A stretch of 64,000 bases of DNA from JBBQNR01 sp963774075 (GTDB taxonomy: Bacteria; Actinomycetota; Thermoleophilia; Solirubrobacterales; JBBDJG01). The stretch covers positions 310,001-374,000 of the forward strand of contig CAVZDP010000003.1 of assembly GCA_963774075.1 (NCBI GenBank). The letters run 5' to 3'. The notes under the pieces were generated by a model that had not been told where the DNA came from, searched no databases, and worked only from the letters and a program-made list of their open reading frames with translations. The number at the start of each line of letters is the position of its first letter. Position 1 is the stretch's first letter. The translations under genes were made by a program, and so were the position numbers. Shown here piece after piece: positions 18,732-26,701 of the stretch.

Positions 18732-19232
18732 CTACTCGCCGTCCGTGGCGGCCGCGATGACCGTCCCCAGCAGCATGCCCGCGATCACGTCCGAGGGGTA
18801 GTGAACGCCGACGTATGGACGGGAGAGCGCCATCGCTCCGGCCATGGCGTAGACCAGCCCCGCTGGCAGCGCTCGCGAGAGCACGCGCGCCGCCGCGAAG
18901 GAGCTCGTGGCGTGGGCGGAGGGATAGGAGCGATTGGATGCCGTCGCGGTGAGCGGCGGCATGTCCTCGAGCTCGGGTCGCCGGCGCCTGAAGACCAGCT
19001 TCGCGACCGCGTTGGCCACCTCCGCGATGACCACCGTGCGCATGGCGCGGATGTAGACGTCGCGCTTACCCCGGTTGGCGGCGGCGCCCCCGGCGGAGAT
19101 GGCGAGCCAGATGGCGCTGTGCTCTCCCAGGCGGGTGAAGCCGACCACTGCGTGCTCGAGGGGCGGCCAGTGCCCGCGAGTGCGCAGCAAGCGAAGCACG
19201 GCCACGTCCGCGCGCCAGAGGGCTTCGATCAT
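18732..19232 (-). CDS. PAP2-family membrane phosphatase
   Basis: 166 residues with the three PAP2 signature blocks: KLVFRRRRPEL near residue 65, YPSAHATSSF near 95, and SRPYVGVHYPSDVIAG near 135, including the catalytic His pair and Arg/Lys. Several hydrophobic segments are present. The enzyme would remove phosphate from a lipid such as phosphatidic acid or undecaprenyl pyrophosphate at the membrane. At this short length it is close to BcrC/YbjG-type undecaprenyl pyrophosphatases, which fits the polyprenyl-linked sugar genes next door (inference). It is a single gene, transcribed away from 19329. Confidence 0.85.
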   Translation of the reverse strand: MIEALWRADVAVLRLLRTRGHWPPLEHAVVGFTRLGEHSAIWLAISAGGAAANRGKRDVYIRAMRTVVIAEVANAVAKLVFRRRRPELEDMPPLTATASNRSYPSAHATSSFAAARVLSRALPAGLVYAMAGAMALSRPYVGVHYPSDVIAGMLLGTVIAAATDGE

Positions 19233-19328
19233 GCGCGCGACTGTATCCCCCAGGACCGATGAACGGCGAGTGAGCGCCGCCGATCCCTGTAGCCTCGCTC
19301 CTGAGGCAGCCTCTCAACCCCAGCACGC

Positions 19329-20834
19329 ATGCCCTCGCTCGCAGACAGGACGTCTTGCTTCGCCGTTGCGACTAAGCTGGCGCTCGCCGGCGCGGTGGTA
19401 CTGGCGCTCGCGCTTGCGGTGCCCGAGACGTCGGAGGGTGCGGCGCGCGTCACGCTCACCCCAGCGTCGGGCGGTGCCGGCACCAAGGTCTCGCTCCGCG
19501 GGGCCGGCTTCGGCCCGGGCAAGCGAGTGTCGGTCAGAGCGGGCTCGAGGACGCTCGTCCGGACGCGAGCGTCGAGACGAGGCTCCTTCGCCGCCTCGCT
19601 TCGGATCCCCGCCCGGCGCAGTCGATCCCTGATCCTGAGCTCGCGCGCCGGCGCCCGGCGGGTGGTGAACGTCTTCCGCTACTCGACCACCGTCGGCGAG
19701 GCGAGCTGGTCCGAGGTGGCTGACCCGAAAGGAAGGCGCCTGCGCTGGAGCCCCGGCCGCGCACCGGCGGGCGGCCGGTTGAGCGTGGAGGCTTTCGGCC
19801 TTCCCGCCCTGCGGCGGGCCCGGCTCGCTTTCGACGGCACCAGCCTGGCGACGATCGGCACCAGCCGCCGCGGCTCTTTGCGTGTCACGTTGGAGATCCC
19901 GACCGCGGCCGTGGGCGTCCATCGCGTGTCGCTCGGGGCCGGGCGCGTGAAGCTGACCTTCCCCTTCGCGGTCGCGCTCGATCCGGTGGTGGCTGCGGTA
20001 GGCGACATCGCCTGCGATCCCGCCAGCTCGTCCTTCAACGGTGGCGCCGGAAGCTCGGGCTCCTGCCGGCAACGCTACACCGCGGCGCTTGCGCACGGCC
20101 TCGGTCCCGCCGCCGTGCTCGCGCTCGGCGACCTTCAGTACGAGGACGCCACCCTGGCCAAGTTCCAGGCGTCGTACGAGCCCTCGTGGGGCCGCCTGCG
20201 CTCCATCACCTACCCGGTCGCCGGCAACCACGAGTACCTGACCGCAGGCGCCGCCGGCTACTTCGACTACTTCAACGGCATCGGGCAGGCGAGAGGGCGG
20301 GCCGGCGAGCGGGGCAAGGGCTACTACAGCTTCGACGTCGGCACCTGGCACCTCATCGCCCTCAACTCCAACTGCTCGGAGGTGGGCGGCTGCGGGGCCG
20401 GCTCGGCGCAGGAGCGCTGGCTGCGCGCGGACCTCGTCGCTCACCCGCGCCGCTGCACCCTCGCCTACTGGCACCATCCGCGCTTCGCCTCCGGCCAGTA
20501 CCGGGACGACCCCGACTACAGGCCGCTCTGGCAGGCGCTCTACGAACGTGGAGCGGAAATCGTGCTGAACGGGCACGACCACAACTACCAGCGCTACGCA
20601 CTGCTCGACCCCGATGGGCGCCCCGATCCGCGCGGCCTGCGCGAGTTCGTGGTCGGGAGCGGCGGCAAGAACCACATTCCGGTGCAGCCCGGCGGGATCG
20701 CCAACCGGGAGGCGGCGAACGACACTACCTATGGCGTGCTGCTGCTCACGCTGCGCCCGAGCGGCTACGAGTGGCGACTGGCACCGGAGGGCGGCGGCGC
20801 GCCGATCGACCCCGGGTCAGGCGCGTGTCACTGA
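19329..20834 (+). CDS. Secreted calcineurin-like metallophosphoesterase
   Basis: 501 residues. A signal peptide occupies about residues 1-39. Residues 40-210 are two beta-sandwich modules (PASGGAGTKVSLRGAGFGPG is IPT/TIG-like). Residues 218-490 form the phosphoesterase: GDIACD at 225, GDLQYED at 267, GNHEYL at 299, the YWHHPRF His, and GHDHNYQR near 415, so all metal ligands are present. It belongs to the same superfamily as the head domain of the giant DUF11 protein, though only distantly similar. It converges on a GH99-like gene 34 bp away that closely matches another domain of that giant protein. The natural substrate is unknown; purple-acid-phosphatase-type phosphomonoesters are the usual guess. 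Confidence 0.85.
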   Translation: MPSLADRTSCFAVATKLALAGAVVLALALAVPETSEGAARVTLTPASGGAGTKVSLRGAGFGPGKRVSVRAGSRTLVRTRASRRGSFAASLRIPARRSRSLILSSRAGARRVVNVFRYSTTVGEASWSEVADPKGRRLRWSPGRAPAGGRLSVEAFGLPALRRARLAFDGTSLATIGTSRRGSLRVTLEIPTAAVGVHRVSLGAGRVKLTFPFAVALDPVVAAVGDIACDPASSSFNGGAGSSGSCRQRYTAALAHGLGPAAVLALGDLQYEDATLAKFQASYEPSWGRLRSITYPVAGNHEYLTAGAAGYFDYFNGIGQARGRAGERGKGYYSFDVGTWHLIALNSNCSEVGGCGAGSAQERWLRADLVAHPRRCTLAYWHHPRFASGQYRDDPDYRPLWQALYERGAEIVLNGHDHNYQRYALLDPDGRPDPRGLREFVVGSGGKNHIPVQPGGIANREAANDTTYGVLLLTLRPSGYEWRLAPEGGGAPIDPGSGACH

Positions 20835-20868
20835 GAGGCCTCGCCTGAGGTCACGGCTCGCCGCCGGC

Positions 20869-22242
20869 TCACGGGTGGCCGTCGCTTCGAAGCAGGTCCA
20901 GGTACCGGCCGTAACCGGAAGCGCTCCCCCACTCCACGCCGCCCTCCACCGCCGTCCCCTCGCCCCACTCGTTGAACGTCGTCACGAGCTGGAAGGGCTC
21001 GCCCGAGGCGACCATCGCCCTCACGTCCCGCGCGAAGCGGACTGCGTCCCGATCGAGCCGCGGCGATGCCTCGTCGGCTCGCCAAAAGCCGGGGCTGACC
21101 GAGAACGAATGGCCGGCGTGGTGCGAGCTCGCTGCCGCCGGCCCATATTGGTGCCAGCGGTCAGGCTGGGTTGGGCAGTCTCTGTATCCGGAGAAGAGCT
21201 TGAGCACCACGTACCAGTCCGGCGCCGCCTCGCGCCAGCGCTCGACCAACTCGCAGCCGCCATCGCCGGCGCTGTAGACGAACACGACCGGCCGGCCGCC
21301 GATCCGCAGGAACGAAGGGTGCGCAGCGTAGCCACCGGCGGCGGCCAGGTCCTTCCGGATCTGAGCCGCGGGCGGGTCGGGGCCGGCGGGGCACGCGGGA
21401 GGGCCGCTGCCCTCGCACTCGTAATAGAGGCTCCACTTGAGGGGCGAGCCGAGGGCTCGGGTGCGATCGAGAAGGAGCGGAATGCGAGTTTCGTCCTTGT
21501 GAGTCCCGAGACCCCACCAGGACGCGATCGCCGCCTCGACTCTCGCCCAATCCAGCGCTCGCACGTGCTGATCGGCGACGGCCTGGCCCGAGGAATCGTA
21601 GTAGCCGAGCGGCGAGGGCCGGTAGAAGACGTGGCTTCCGTTCACCTCCCAGGTCTCGGGGAACCAGGGGTAGTAGAAGGCGGCGCGGATCGGGAATGCC
21701 GGCTGTGAGTCGCCGGGACCCCCTTTGGGCACGACCGCCGGAGGCGAGCACGCGGCCGCGCCCACCTGGAGCCTCAGGCGCTGACGGCGGGTCTTCACAG
21801 TCTTTGGATAGGTGATGCGCGCCCGCGTATAGAACCGCGCCCTCGAGCCGTCGCAGATCCCCGGGCGAAGCCGCGACAGCGCGACCCGTGCGCCGCGCGC
21901 CCGGCGCACGCGCCGTGCGCCGCAGCGACGCCTGCACGCAACGCGGGCCGTCCCCCGGCCGAGCGCACGGCTCGAGCCCCAGCGGCGCCACTTCAGCCGT
22001 ACGACCGAAACTCCCCGGCGCGGCTCCAGCCGGCGCGGGCGCTCAGCCTGCCTGGCGAAGGGCCGCGCTGCCCCCTTCAGGGCCCCGACCATCACCCGCT
22101 CGGCGCTCGCACTCGCGCCCGCGGTCCCCGAGGACGCGGCGGCGGGGGCGATCGAAGCCGGAAGCAGGATGACCGCGAGCGTGGCGCACGAGAGCGCCGT
22201 ACGGCGGGCGGCGCGAGTGATTTGACGTCCGTGGCAGGTCAT
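20869..22242 (-). CDS. Secreted GH99-like glycoside hydrolase
   Basis: 457 residues with an N-terminal signal peptide (about 1-38). Residues 60-155 are a basic, possibly beta-rich region with four cysteines. Residues 180-457 form a GH99-like barrel: FYYPWFPETWE, SPLGYYDSSG, IASWWGLGTHKDE, RIGGRPVVFVYSAG and FNEWGEGTAVEGG. The E-W-G-E pair matches the position of the acid residues of GH99 endo-acting mannosidases. This domain aligns end to end with the insert in DUF11 unit 7 of the giant protein, including the C-terminal 'SGYGRYLDLLRSDG' against 'SGYGDYLDILRRDG', so the two are paralogues. Substrate not known. Confidence 0.8.
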   Translation of the reverse strand: MTCHGRQITRAARRTALSCATLAVILLPASIAPAAASSGTAGASASAERVMVGALKGAARPFARQAERPRRLEPRRGVSVVRLKWRRWGSSRALGRGTARVACRRRCGARRVRRARGARVALSRLRPGICDGSRARFYTRARITYPKTVKTRRQRLRLQVGAAACSPPAVVPKGGPGDSQPAFPIRAAFYYPWFPETWEVNGSHVFYRPSPLGYYDSSGQAVADQHVRALDWARVEAAIASWWGLGTHKDETRIPLLLDRTRALGSPLKWSLYYECEGSGPPACPAGPDPPAAQIRKDLAAAGGYAAHPSFLRIGGRPVVFVYSAGDGGCELVERWREAAPDWYVVLKLFSGYRDCPTQPDRWHQYGPAAASSHHAGHSFSVSPGFWRADEASPRLDRDAVRFARDVRAMVASGEPFQLVTTFNEWGEGTAVEGGVEWGSASGYGRYLDLLRSDGHP

Positions 22243-22386
22243 TCCCGACCTCGCTTCGTGTCGCGTGCGCCCTTCCCGGGCGACGAAGCGAAGCCGCGAG
22301 AGTAACAGCCCGTGCCGGTGGCGCCGCCGCGATTGCGGCGCCGAGCGAACGGGGCCGCGCCGGACGAGGGCTAAACTCGGTTGCGC
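22243..22386. other. Divergent intergenic region upstream of tRNA-Ala, with a strong hairpin
   Basis: ggcgccgc-cgcgatt-gcggcgcc (22320-22342) is a perfect 8-bp stem with a 7-base loop. A second pair, cgcttcg/cgaagcg, brackets a gccc-ttcc-cgggc stem close to the GH99-like start. Promoters for the tRNA (plus) and the hydrolase (minus) must lie here, but no consensus box stands out. Confidence 0.35.
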
Positions 22387-22459
22387 GGGGCATTAGCTCA
22401 GTTGGGAGAGCGTCCGGTTTGCATCCGGAAGGTCGCCGGTTCGAGTCCGGCATGCTCCA
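22387..22459 (+). tRNA. tRNA-Ala (anticodon TGC)
   Basis: A 73-nt cloverleaf. The acceptor stem GGGGCAT pairs with ATGCTCC and includes the G3-U70 wobble that marks alanine tRNAs. The D-arm has AGCTCAGTTGGGAGAGC. The anticodon stem tccgg/ccgga carries the loop tttgcat, giving anticodon TGC. The T-arm gccgg-ttcgagt-ccggc is standard. The discriminator base is A, and CCA is not encoded. Confidence 0.97.
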
Positions 22460-22549
22460 TCGGGGCGGGCAAAGCCAAGCCGCCGCCGGATCCGCGCCCG
22501 CTACCATCTCCGGCTCACCGCAGCCCGCCGACCGCACCATCCCTGACCC

Positions 22550-23986
22550 ATGAACGCACCCGGAACACCTGACAATCCCCTGCGCGTGGCCATCGTAGGC
22601 TCCGGCCCCGCCGGCTTCTATGCCGCCGGCGCGCTGTTGAAGGACAAGGAGCTTCAGACCCAGGTCGACATGTACGACTCGCTGCCCACGCCCTGGGGCC
22701 TCGTGCGGGCGGGCGTGGCGCCCGACCACCCGAACATCAAGGCGGTCTCGCGGGTGTTCGAGAAGACCGCGGCCAATCCAGGCTTCCACTTCTACGGCAA
22801 CGTCGACATCGGCCGGCACCTCACCCGCGACGACCTGCTCCGCCACTACCACGCCCTGGTCTACGCCTGCGGCGCTCAGACCGACCGTCACATGGGGATC
22901 CCCGGCGAGGACCTGCCCGGAAGCTGGGCGGCGACGGAGTTCGTGGCCTGGTACAACGGCCACCCCGACTATCGCGACCTCGAGTTCGACCTCTCGGGCG
23001 AGCGCGCCGTGGTGATCGGGAACGGCAACGTCGCCATGGACTGCGCCCGCATGCTGGCGCTGACCCCCGAAGAGCTCGCCAAGACGGACGTGGCCGACCA
23101 TGCTCTCGAGGTGCTCAGCAAGAGCAGGATCACCGACATCGTCATCTGCGGTCGCCGGGGGCCCGCGCAGGCGGCCTTCACCAATCCCGAGCTGCTCGAG
23201 ATGGGCGAGCTGATCGACGCGGACGTGATCTTGGATCCGGCGGACGTCGTGCTGGACGACGCGAGCGCCGAGTCGATCGCGGGCGAGGGCGACCTCACCG
23301 CGCGCAAGAACGTCGAGATCCTGGCGGAGTACTCCACTCGCAAGCCCGAGGGCCGGCCGAAGCGCGTGCACTTCCGCTTCCTCGTCTCTCCCACGGAGAT
23401 CCGCGGCCACGGCAGGGTCGAGGAGATCGAGCTCGTCCACAACGAGCTCTACGTGGCCGACGGCGGCGCGATCCGCTCCGGCCCCACCGACGAGCACGAG
23501 ACGCTCGCGTGCGGGTTGGTGCTGCGCTCGATCGGCTACCGGGGAGTGCCACTGCCGGACGTTCCGTTCGACGAGCAGGCGGCCGTGATCCCGAATGAGA
23601 TGGGCCGCGTGCTCGACGGCGCCGACGGCGACGTCGTGCCGGGCGAGTATTGCGTCGGCTGGATCAAGCGAGGCCCCACGGGGGTCATCGGGACGAACAA
23701 GAAAGACGCCCAGGAATCCATGGAGCTGCTGGCCGAGGACGCTCGCGACGGCCGCCTGCTCGAGCCTTCGCAGCCGCAGCGAGAGGTGCTGGAAGCCGTG
23801 CTCGCCGAGCGCAGGCCTGATTTCGTGAGCTACTCCGGATGGGAGGCGATCGACCGGTCGGAGCGCTCGCTTGGAGAGCCGCAGGGTCGCCCTCGCGTCA
23901 AGCTCTGCAGCCGCGAGGAGCTGCTGGACGCGGCGCACGGCGGCGAGGTCGAGGGCGCCGAGGTGGCCTCGCGCGTGGCCGAGTAG
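22550..23986 (+). CDS. fprA: Ferredoxin/adrenodoxin-NADP reductase (FprA type)
   Basis: 478 residues. The FAD site VAIVGSGPAGFYAAGAL lies at residues 13-29, followed by DSLPTPWGLVRAGVAPDHP, the typical adrenodoxin-reductase loop. The NADP site VVIGNGNVAMDCARML is near residue 162, with CGRRGPAQAAFTN near 205. The C-terminal GWIKRGPTGVIGTNKKDA closes the FAD pocket. The enzyme passes electrons between NADPH and ferredoxin for partners such as P450s or Fe-S enzymes. It stands alone downstream of the tRNA, and length and motif order are normal for the family. Confidence 0.95.
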   Translation: MNAPGTPDNPLRVAIVGSGPAGFYAAGALLKDKELQTQVDMYDSLPTPWGLVRAGVAPDHPNIKAVSRVFEKTAANPGFHFYGNVDIGRHLTRDDLLRHYHALVYACGAQTDRHMGIPGEDLPGSWAATEFVAWYNGHPDYRDLEFDLSGERAVVIGNGNVAMDCARMLALTPEELAKTDVADHALEVLSKSRITDIVICGRRGPAQAAFTNPELLEMGELIDADVILDPADVVLDDASAESIAGEGDLTARKNVEILAEYSTRKPEGRPKRVHFRFLVSPTEIRGHGRVEEIELVHNELYVADGGAIRSGPTDEHETLACGLVLRSIGYRGVPLPDVPFDEQAAVIPNEMGRVLDGADGDVVPGEYCVGWIKRGPTGVIGTNKKDAQESMELLAEDARDGRLLEPSQPQREVLEAVLAERRPDFVSYSGWEAIDRSERSLGEPQGRPRVKLCSREELLDAAHGGEVEGAEVASRVAE

Positions 23987-24016
23987 CCAATCTCCGGAGA
24001 ACGATCCGAGAAAGTC

Positions 24017-24046
24017 TTGCCGACTCCCTCCCGTCCTAGCTACGCT
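24017..24046 (+). promoter_or_regulatory. Possible sigma-70-type promoter for the SnoaL-like gene
   Basis: TTGCCG (24017-24022) and TACGCT (24041-24046) are 18 bp apart, about 60 bp before the chosen start. This is a pattern match only. Confidence 0.3.
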
Positions 24047-24108
24047 AGTGAGCGAGTGAGCCCGGATTGGATGCCGGGGACAGAGTGAGGACCGAACCGG
24101 AGACCATC

Positions 24109-24513
24109 ATGAAGCCTGCTTCGAACATGGAGCTCGTTCGAGCCGCCTTCGACGCATTCGCCCAGCGCGACGTCGAAGCACTCCTGCGAGTCTCGCATCC
24201 CGATATCGAGTACTTCCCCGTCACCCGCTCCATCGTCGGGCGGCCCGATCCTTATCGCGGTCACGAGGGCATGCGCGCGTACTTCGAGGACGTGTCGCGC
24301 GTCTGGCAGGAGCTCGAGGTCGTTCCACGGCGCTTCAGCGTCGGCGACGATCACGTGGTGGTCTACGGGCGAGCCCGCGGCCTGACGGTGGACGGCACGG
24401 TCGTCGACCAGCCCGCCGACTGGATCTGGAAGATCCGCGATGGCTTGATCGTCTGGGGCTGCGTCTACGGCAAGCGCGACGCTCCCGAGCTGCTCCAAAC
24501 CGCAGCGGTCTAA
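24109..24513 (+). CDS. SnoaL-like/NTF2-fold protein
   Basis: 134 residues with the layout of the SnoaL-like family: an N-terminal helix (MELVRAAFDAFAQRDVEALLRVSHPDI), then a curved beta-sheet (GHEGMRAYFEDV, LEVVPRRFSVGDDHVVVYGRARG, ADWIWKIRDGLIVWGCVYG). Such proteins are small cyclases, isomerases or binding proteins, and the reaction cannot be told from sequence. ATG at 24109 follows a GGAG; an upstream TTG at 24067 would add 14 unlikely residues. A second family member lies at 46339-46752. The gene converges on the carboxypeptidase gene with three bases between stops. Confidence 0.8.
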   Translation: MKPASNMELVRAAFDAFAQRDVEALLRVSHPDIEYFPVTRSIVGRPDPYRGHEGMRAYFEDVSRVWQELEVVPRRFSVGDDHVVVYGRARGLTVDGTVVDQPADWIWKIRDGLIVWGCVYGKRDAPELLQTAAV

Positions 24514-24516
24514 GCC

Positions 24517-25644
24517 CTAGCCGGTTCCGCCGGAAAGCAGCGCCTTGAAGCCGCGGTCCAGCAGCTTGCGTGCCTGCTCGGGAGGGTTCGGCGAGCGCAG
24601 CAGCACGACGCCGAGCTCCCGCTTGCCGCGCTTCGCGGTGGCCACCATCGAGCGACCCGCGCGCTGCGTGTACCCGGTCTTCAGCCCCGTCACGTCGCGG
24701 TACCCCGCCCGGATCAGCGGGTTGTTGTTGTAGAGGAACAGGCGACCGCCCTTGATGGGGAACTTCACGATCGCGCGGTCGCGACGGGCGATGCGCCTGA
24801 TCCGCCTCTGGGCGAGGTCCGCTCGGGCCAGGGCAGCGAGGTCCGCGGCGCACGAGTGATTTCTCACGTCGAGGAGGCCGTGCGGCGTGGAGAAGCGAGT
24901 GCGGGACAGACCCATCTGCTCGGCGCGCTCGTTCATGCTCCGCACGAACCGCTGAACGGTCCCGTCCGCGTGCTGAGCGAGCGCCGTGGCGGCGTCGTTG
25001 CCCGACACGAGCAGCAGGCCGTTCATCAGCGACTCGAGCTGGACCTTTCTCCCCTTGGGGAGCACGCCGACCCCCGAGCCCGCCGTCTTCACGGCGCGCC
25101 TCGTGATCAAAACGCGGTCGTGAGGATCCTCGCGCTCCGCGATCAAGAGGGCGGTCATCATCTTCGTGAGGCTCGCGATCGGCAGCTGCCGGTGCGCCTG
25201 TCGCCTCCAGAGCACGCGACCGGTCCGCAGGTCGAAGAGCAGGCCGGCGCGCGGGTCGTGCTTGAAGTCGAGCCGGACGGAATCCGCGCGCGAGAGATCG
25301 ACCGCGAACCGGCGGTCGCGAGCGGAGCGATCTCCGGCCTGCGCCTCGGGCGGCGACAGCCTCGCTCCCGGAGCGGGCCCCGCGGGTGGCCCGTCGTCGC
25401 CAGTGTCCAGCGGGTCGATCAGCGCGCCGATCCCCACGAGCAGCACGGCCACCGAGACGGCCCCCATGACGACCCCGCCCCAGCCCCGCCGCGGCCTGGG
25501 CCGCCGGGGCGGGCGTCGGCGGCGCGCGCCGCCGCTCAGCACCGACGGCGACCTGTGGCGGGTTGCGCCTCGGATCAACACCGACGGCGGCCTGTCGCGG
25601 CTCCCGCCACGCTTCGGCCTCGTGTTGCGGCCCCGGCTACTCAT
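24517..25644 (-). CDS. D-alanyl-D-alanine carboxypeptidase (S11 penicillin-binding protein)
   Basis: 375 residues. A basic cytoplasmic start and one membrane helix (about 60-80, VVMGAVSVAVLLVGIGAL) are followed by the serine DD-peptidase domain. All three active-site motifs are present: SLTK near 153 (SxxK), SGN near 212 (SxN) and KTG near 305 in TGLKTGYT. It trims the terminal D-Ala from peptidoglycan stem peptides outside the membrane. The start codon overlaps the stop of the small membrane gene (ATGAGTAG), so the two are translationally coupled. No C-terminal PBP5-type amphipathic anchor is seen; the N-terminal helix serves instead. Confidence 0.92.
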   Translation of the reverse strand: MSSRGRNTRPKRGGSRDRPPSVLIRGATRHRSPSVLSGGARRRRPPRRPRPRRGWGGVVMGAVSVAVLLVGIGALIDPLDTGDDGPPAGPAPGARLSPPEAQAGDRSARDRRFAVDLSRADSVRLDFKHDPRAGLLFDLRTGRVLWRRQAHRQLPIASLTKMMTALLIAEREDPHDRVLITRRAVKTAGSGVGVLPKGRKVQLESLMNGLLLVSGNDAATALAQHADGTVQRFVRSMNERAEQMGLSRTRFSTPHGLLDVRNHSCAADLAALARADLAQRRIRRIARRDRAIVKFPIKGGRLFLYNNNPLIRAGYRDVTGLKTGYTQRAGRSMVATAKRGKRELGVVLLRSPNPPEQARKLLDRGFKALLSGGTG

Positions 25645-25813
25645 CCGGAGGCTGATTGAAGAGAGCGCCGAGCACGCCGACGCTGATCAGCACCAGCACT
25701 ATCAGCGACAGCACTGTCAGCACGCTGAACCCGTGCTCGGCGGTGACCGAGATCGTCATGCCGGCAAGCAGCACCACGAACGCGAGCACCACTGCCTGGA
25801 TCGCGCTTTGCAT
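25637..25813 (-). CDS. Small two-helix membrane protein, 58 residues
   Basis: The frame reads MQSAIQAVVLAFVVLLAGMT, then about 10 polar residues, then a second hydrophobic helix (VLTVLSLIVLVLISVGVLGAL) and ends NQPPDE. It starts six bases after the rhomboid stop and its stop overlaps the carboxypeptidase start by eight bases, so it sits inside a coupled three-gene unit. That tight packing, rather than homology, is why I call it a gene. Function unknown. Confidence 0.7.
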   Translation of the reverse strand: MQSAIQAVVLAFVVLLAGMTISVTAEHGFSVLTVLSLIVLVLISVGVLGALFNQPPDE

Positions 25814-25819
25814 CGTCCA

Positions 25820-26650
25820 TCAGTAAACGGGGTAGCGCGGCTGTCCGTACTTGTCGGATCTTCGCTTAGCGAACAGATGGATGAAAGCGAGGCCGAAGGC
25901 GAAGCCCCCAACGTGGGCGAAATAGGCGACGCCGCCACCGCCGGCGAGCTCAGGCGTGGCGAGCTGGCCCACCGCGGGCAGGAACTGGAGCGCGAACCAG
26001 ATTCCGAGCATGACCATGGCCGGTATCTCGACGAACGTGAAGAAGAAAAAGAAGAACAGCATCGTCAGGATCTGCGCCCGCGGATAGAGCAGCAGGTAGC
26101 CGCCGAGCACGGCCGCGATGGCGCCGCTCGCCCCCACGGTGGGAACGGTTGAGTCGGTGTCCACGGCTACCTGAGCGAGCACGGCCGCAAGTCCCCCCAA
26201 GAGGTAGAAGATCGTGAACCGGAGCTTGCCCATCGAGTCCTCGATGTTGTTGCCGAAGATCCACAGGAAGAGCATGTTGAAGATGATGTGCAGCCAGCCG
26301 CCGTGCATGAACATGGAGGTGAAGAGCGTCAGGTAGGCAGGAGCGGGGTCCGTGTCCTTCAGCGCTCCGGCGCTCGCGGCCTCGACGTAATCCGGGGTGC
26401 CCTCGCAGACCACCTCCTCGCCGACCGCTCCGGTGTTCGGGTCCTGCGCTCGTGCGACCGCGCATTCCTTGTCGGGATGCGTGACGCGGTACGGGATGGC
26501 GCCATACTCGACGACCGGCTCGTTCTGCACCTGGTCGCCGCCGATCGAGGGTCCCTGGAGGAACAGGAACACCGCGACGTTGATCACGATGATCACCAGG
26601 GTGACCAACGGGAAGCGGTCGGTAGGGATGTTGTCCTTGAGCGGGATCAA
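25820..26650 (-). CDS. Rhomboid-family intramembrane serine protease
   Basis: 276 residues with six or more membrane helices. The catalytic serine lies in GASGAIAAVLGG near residue 173, and the histidine in YFAHVGGFAFG near 243. Helix 2 carries HIIFNMLFLWIFG with the oxyanion-hole His/Asn. A loop between helices 1 and 2 (about residues 40-105) is long and contains two cysteines. Rhomboids cut single-pass proteins within the membrane; no substrate is evident here. It is followed directly by the 58-residue membrane protein. Confidence 0.92.
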   Translation of the reverse strand: MIPLKDNIPTDRFPLVTLVIIVINVAVFLFLQGPSIGGDQVQNEPVVEYGAIPYRVTHPDKECAVARAQDPNTGAVGEEVVCEGTPDYVEAASAGALKDTDPAPAYLTLFTSMFMHGGWLHIIFNMLFLWIFGNNIEDSMGKLRFTIFYLLGGLAAVLAQVAVDTDSTVPTVGASGAIAAVLGGYLLLYPRAQILTMLFFFFFFTFVEIPAMVMLGIWFALQFLPAVGQLATPELAGGGGVAYFAHVGGFAFGLAFIHLFAKRRSDKYGQPRYPVY

Positions 26651-26701
26651 GCAGGGCGGGCGGGATCAGGGGGCTGCGGACGAGACGGCGTTGAAGCGGG
26701 A

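Noticed and set aside
22043..23938. Long minus-strand open frame opposite fprA
   Set aside because: It crosses the tRNA gene and the true start of the GH99-like gene and has no recognisable domain; fprA on the plus strand explains the region.
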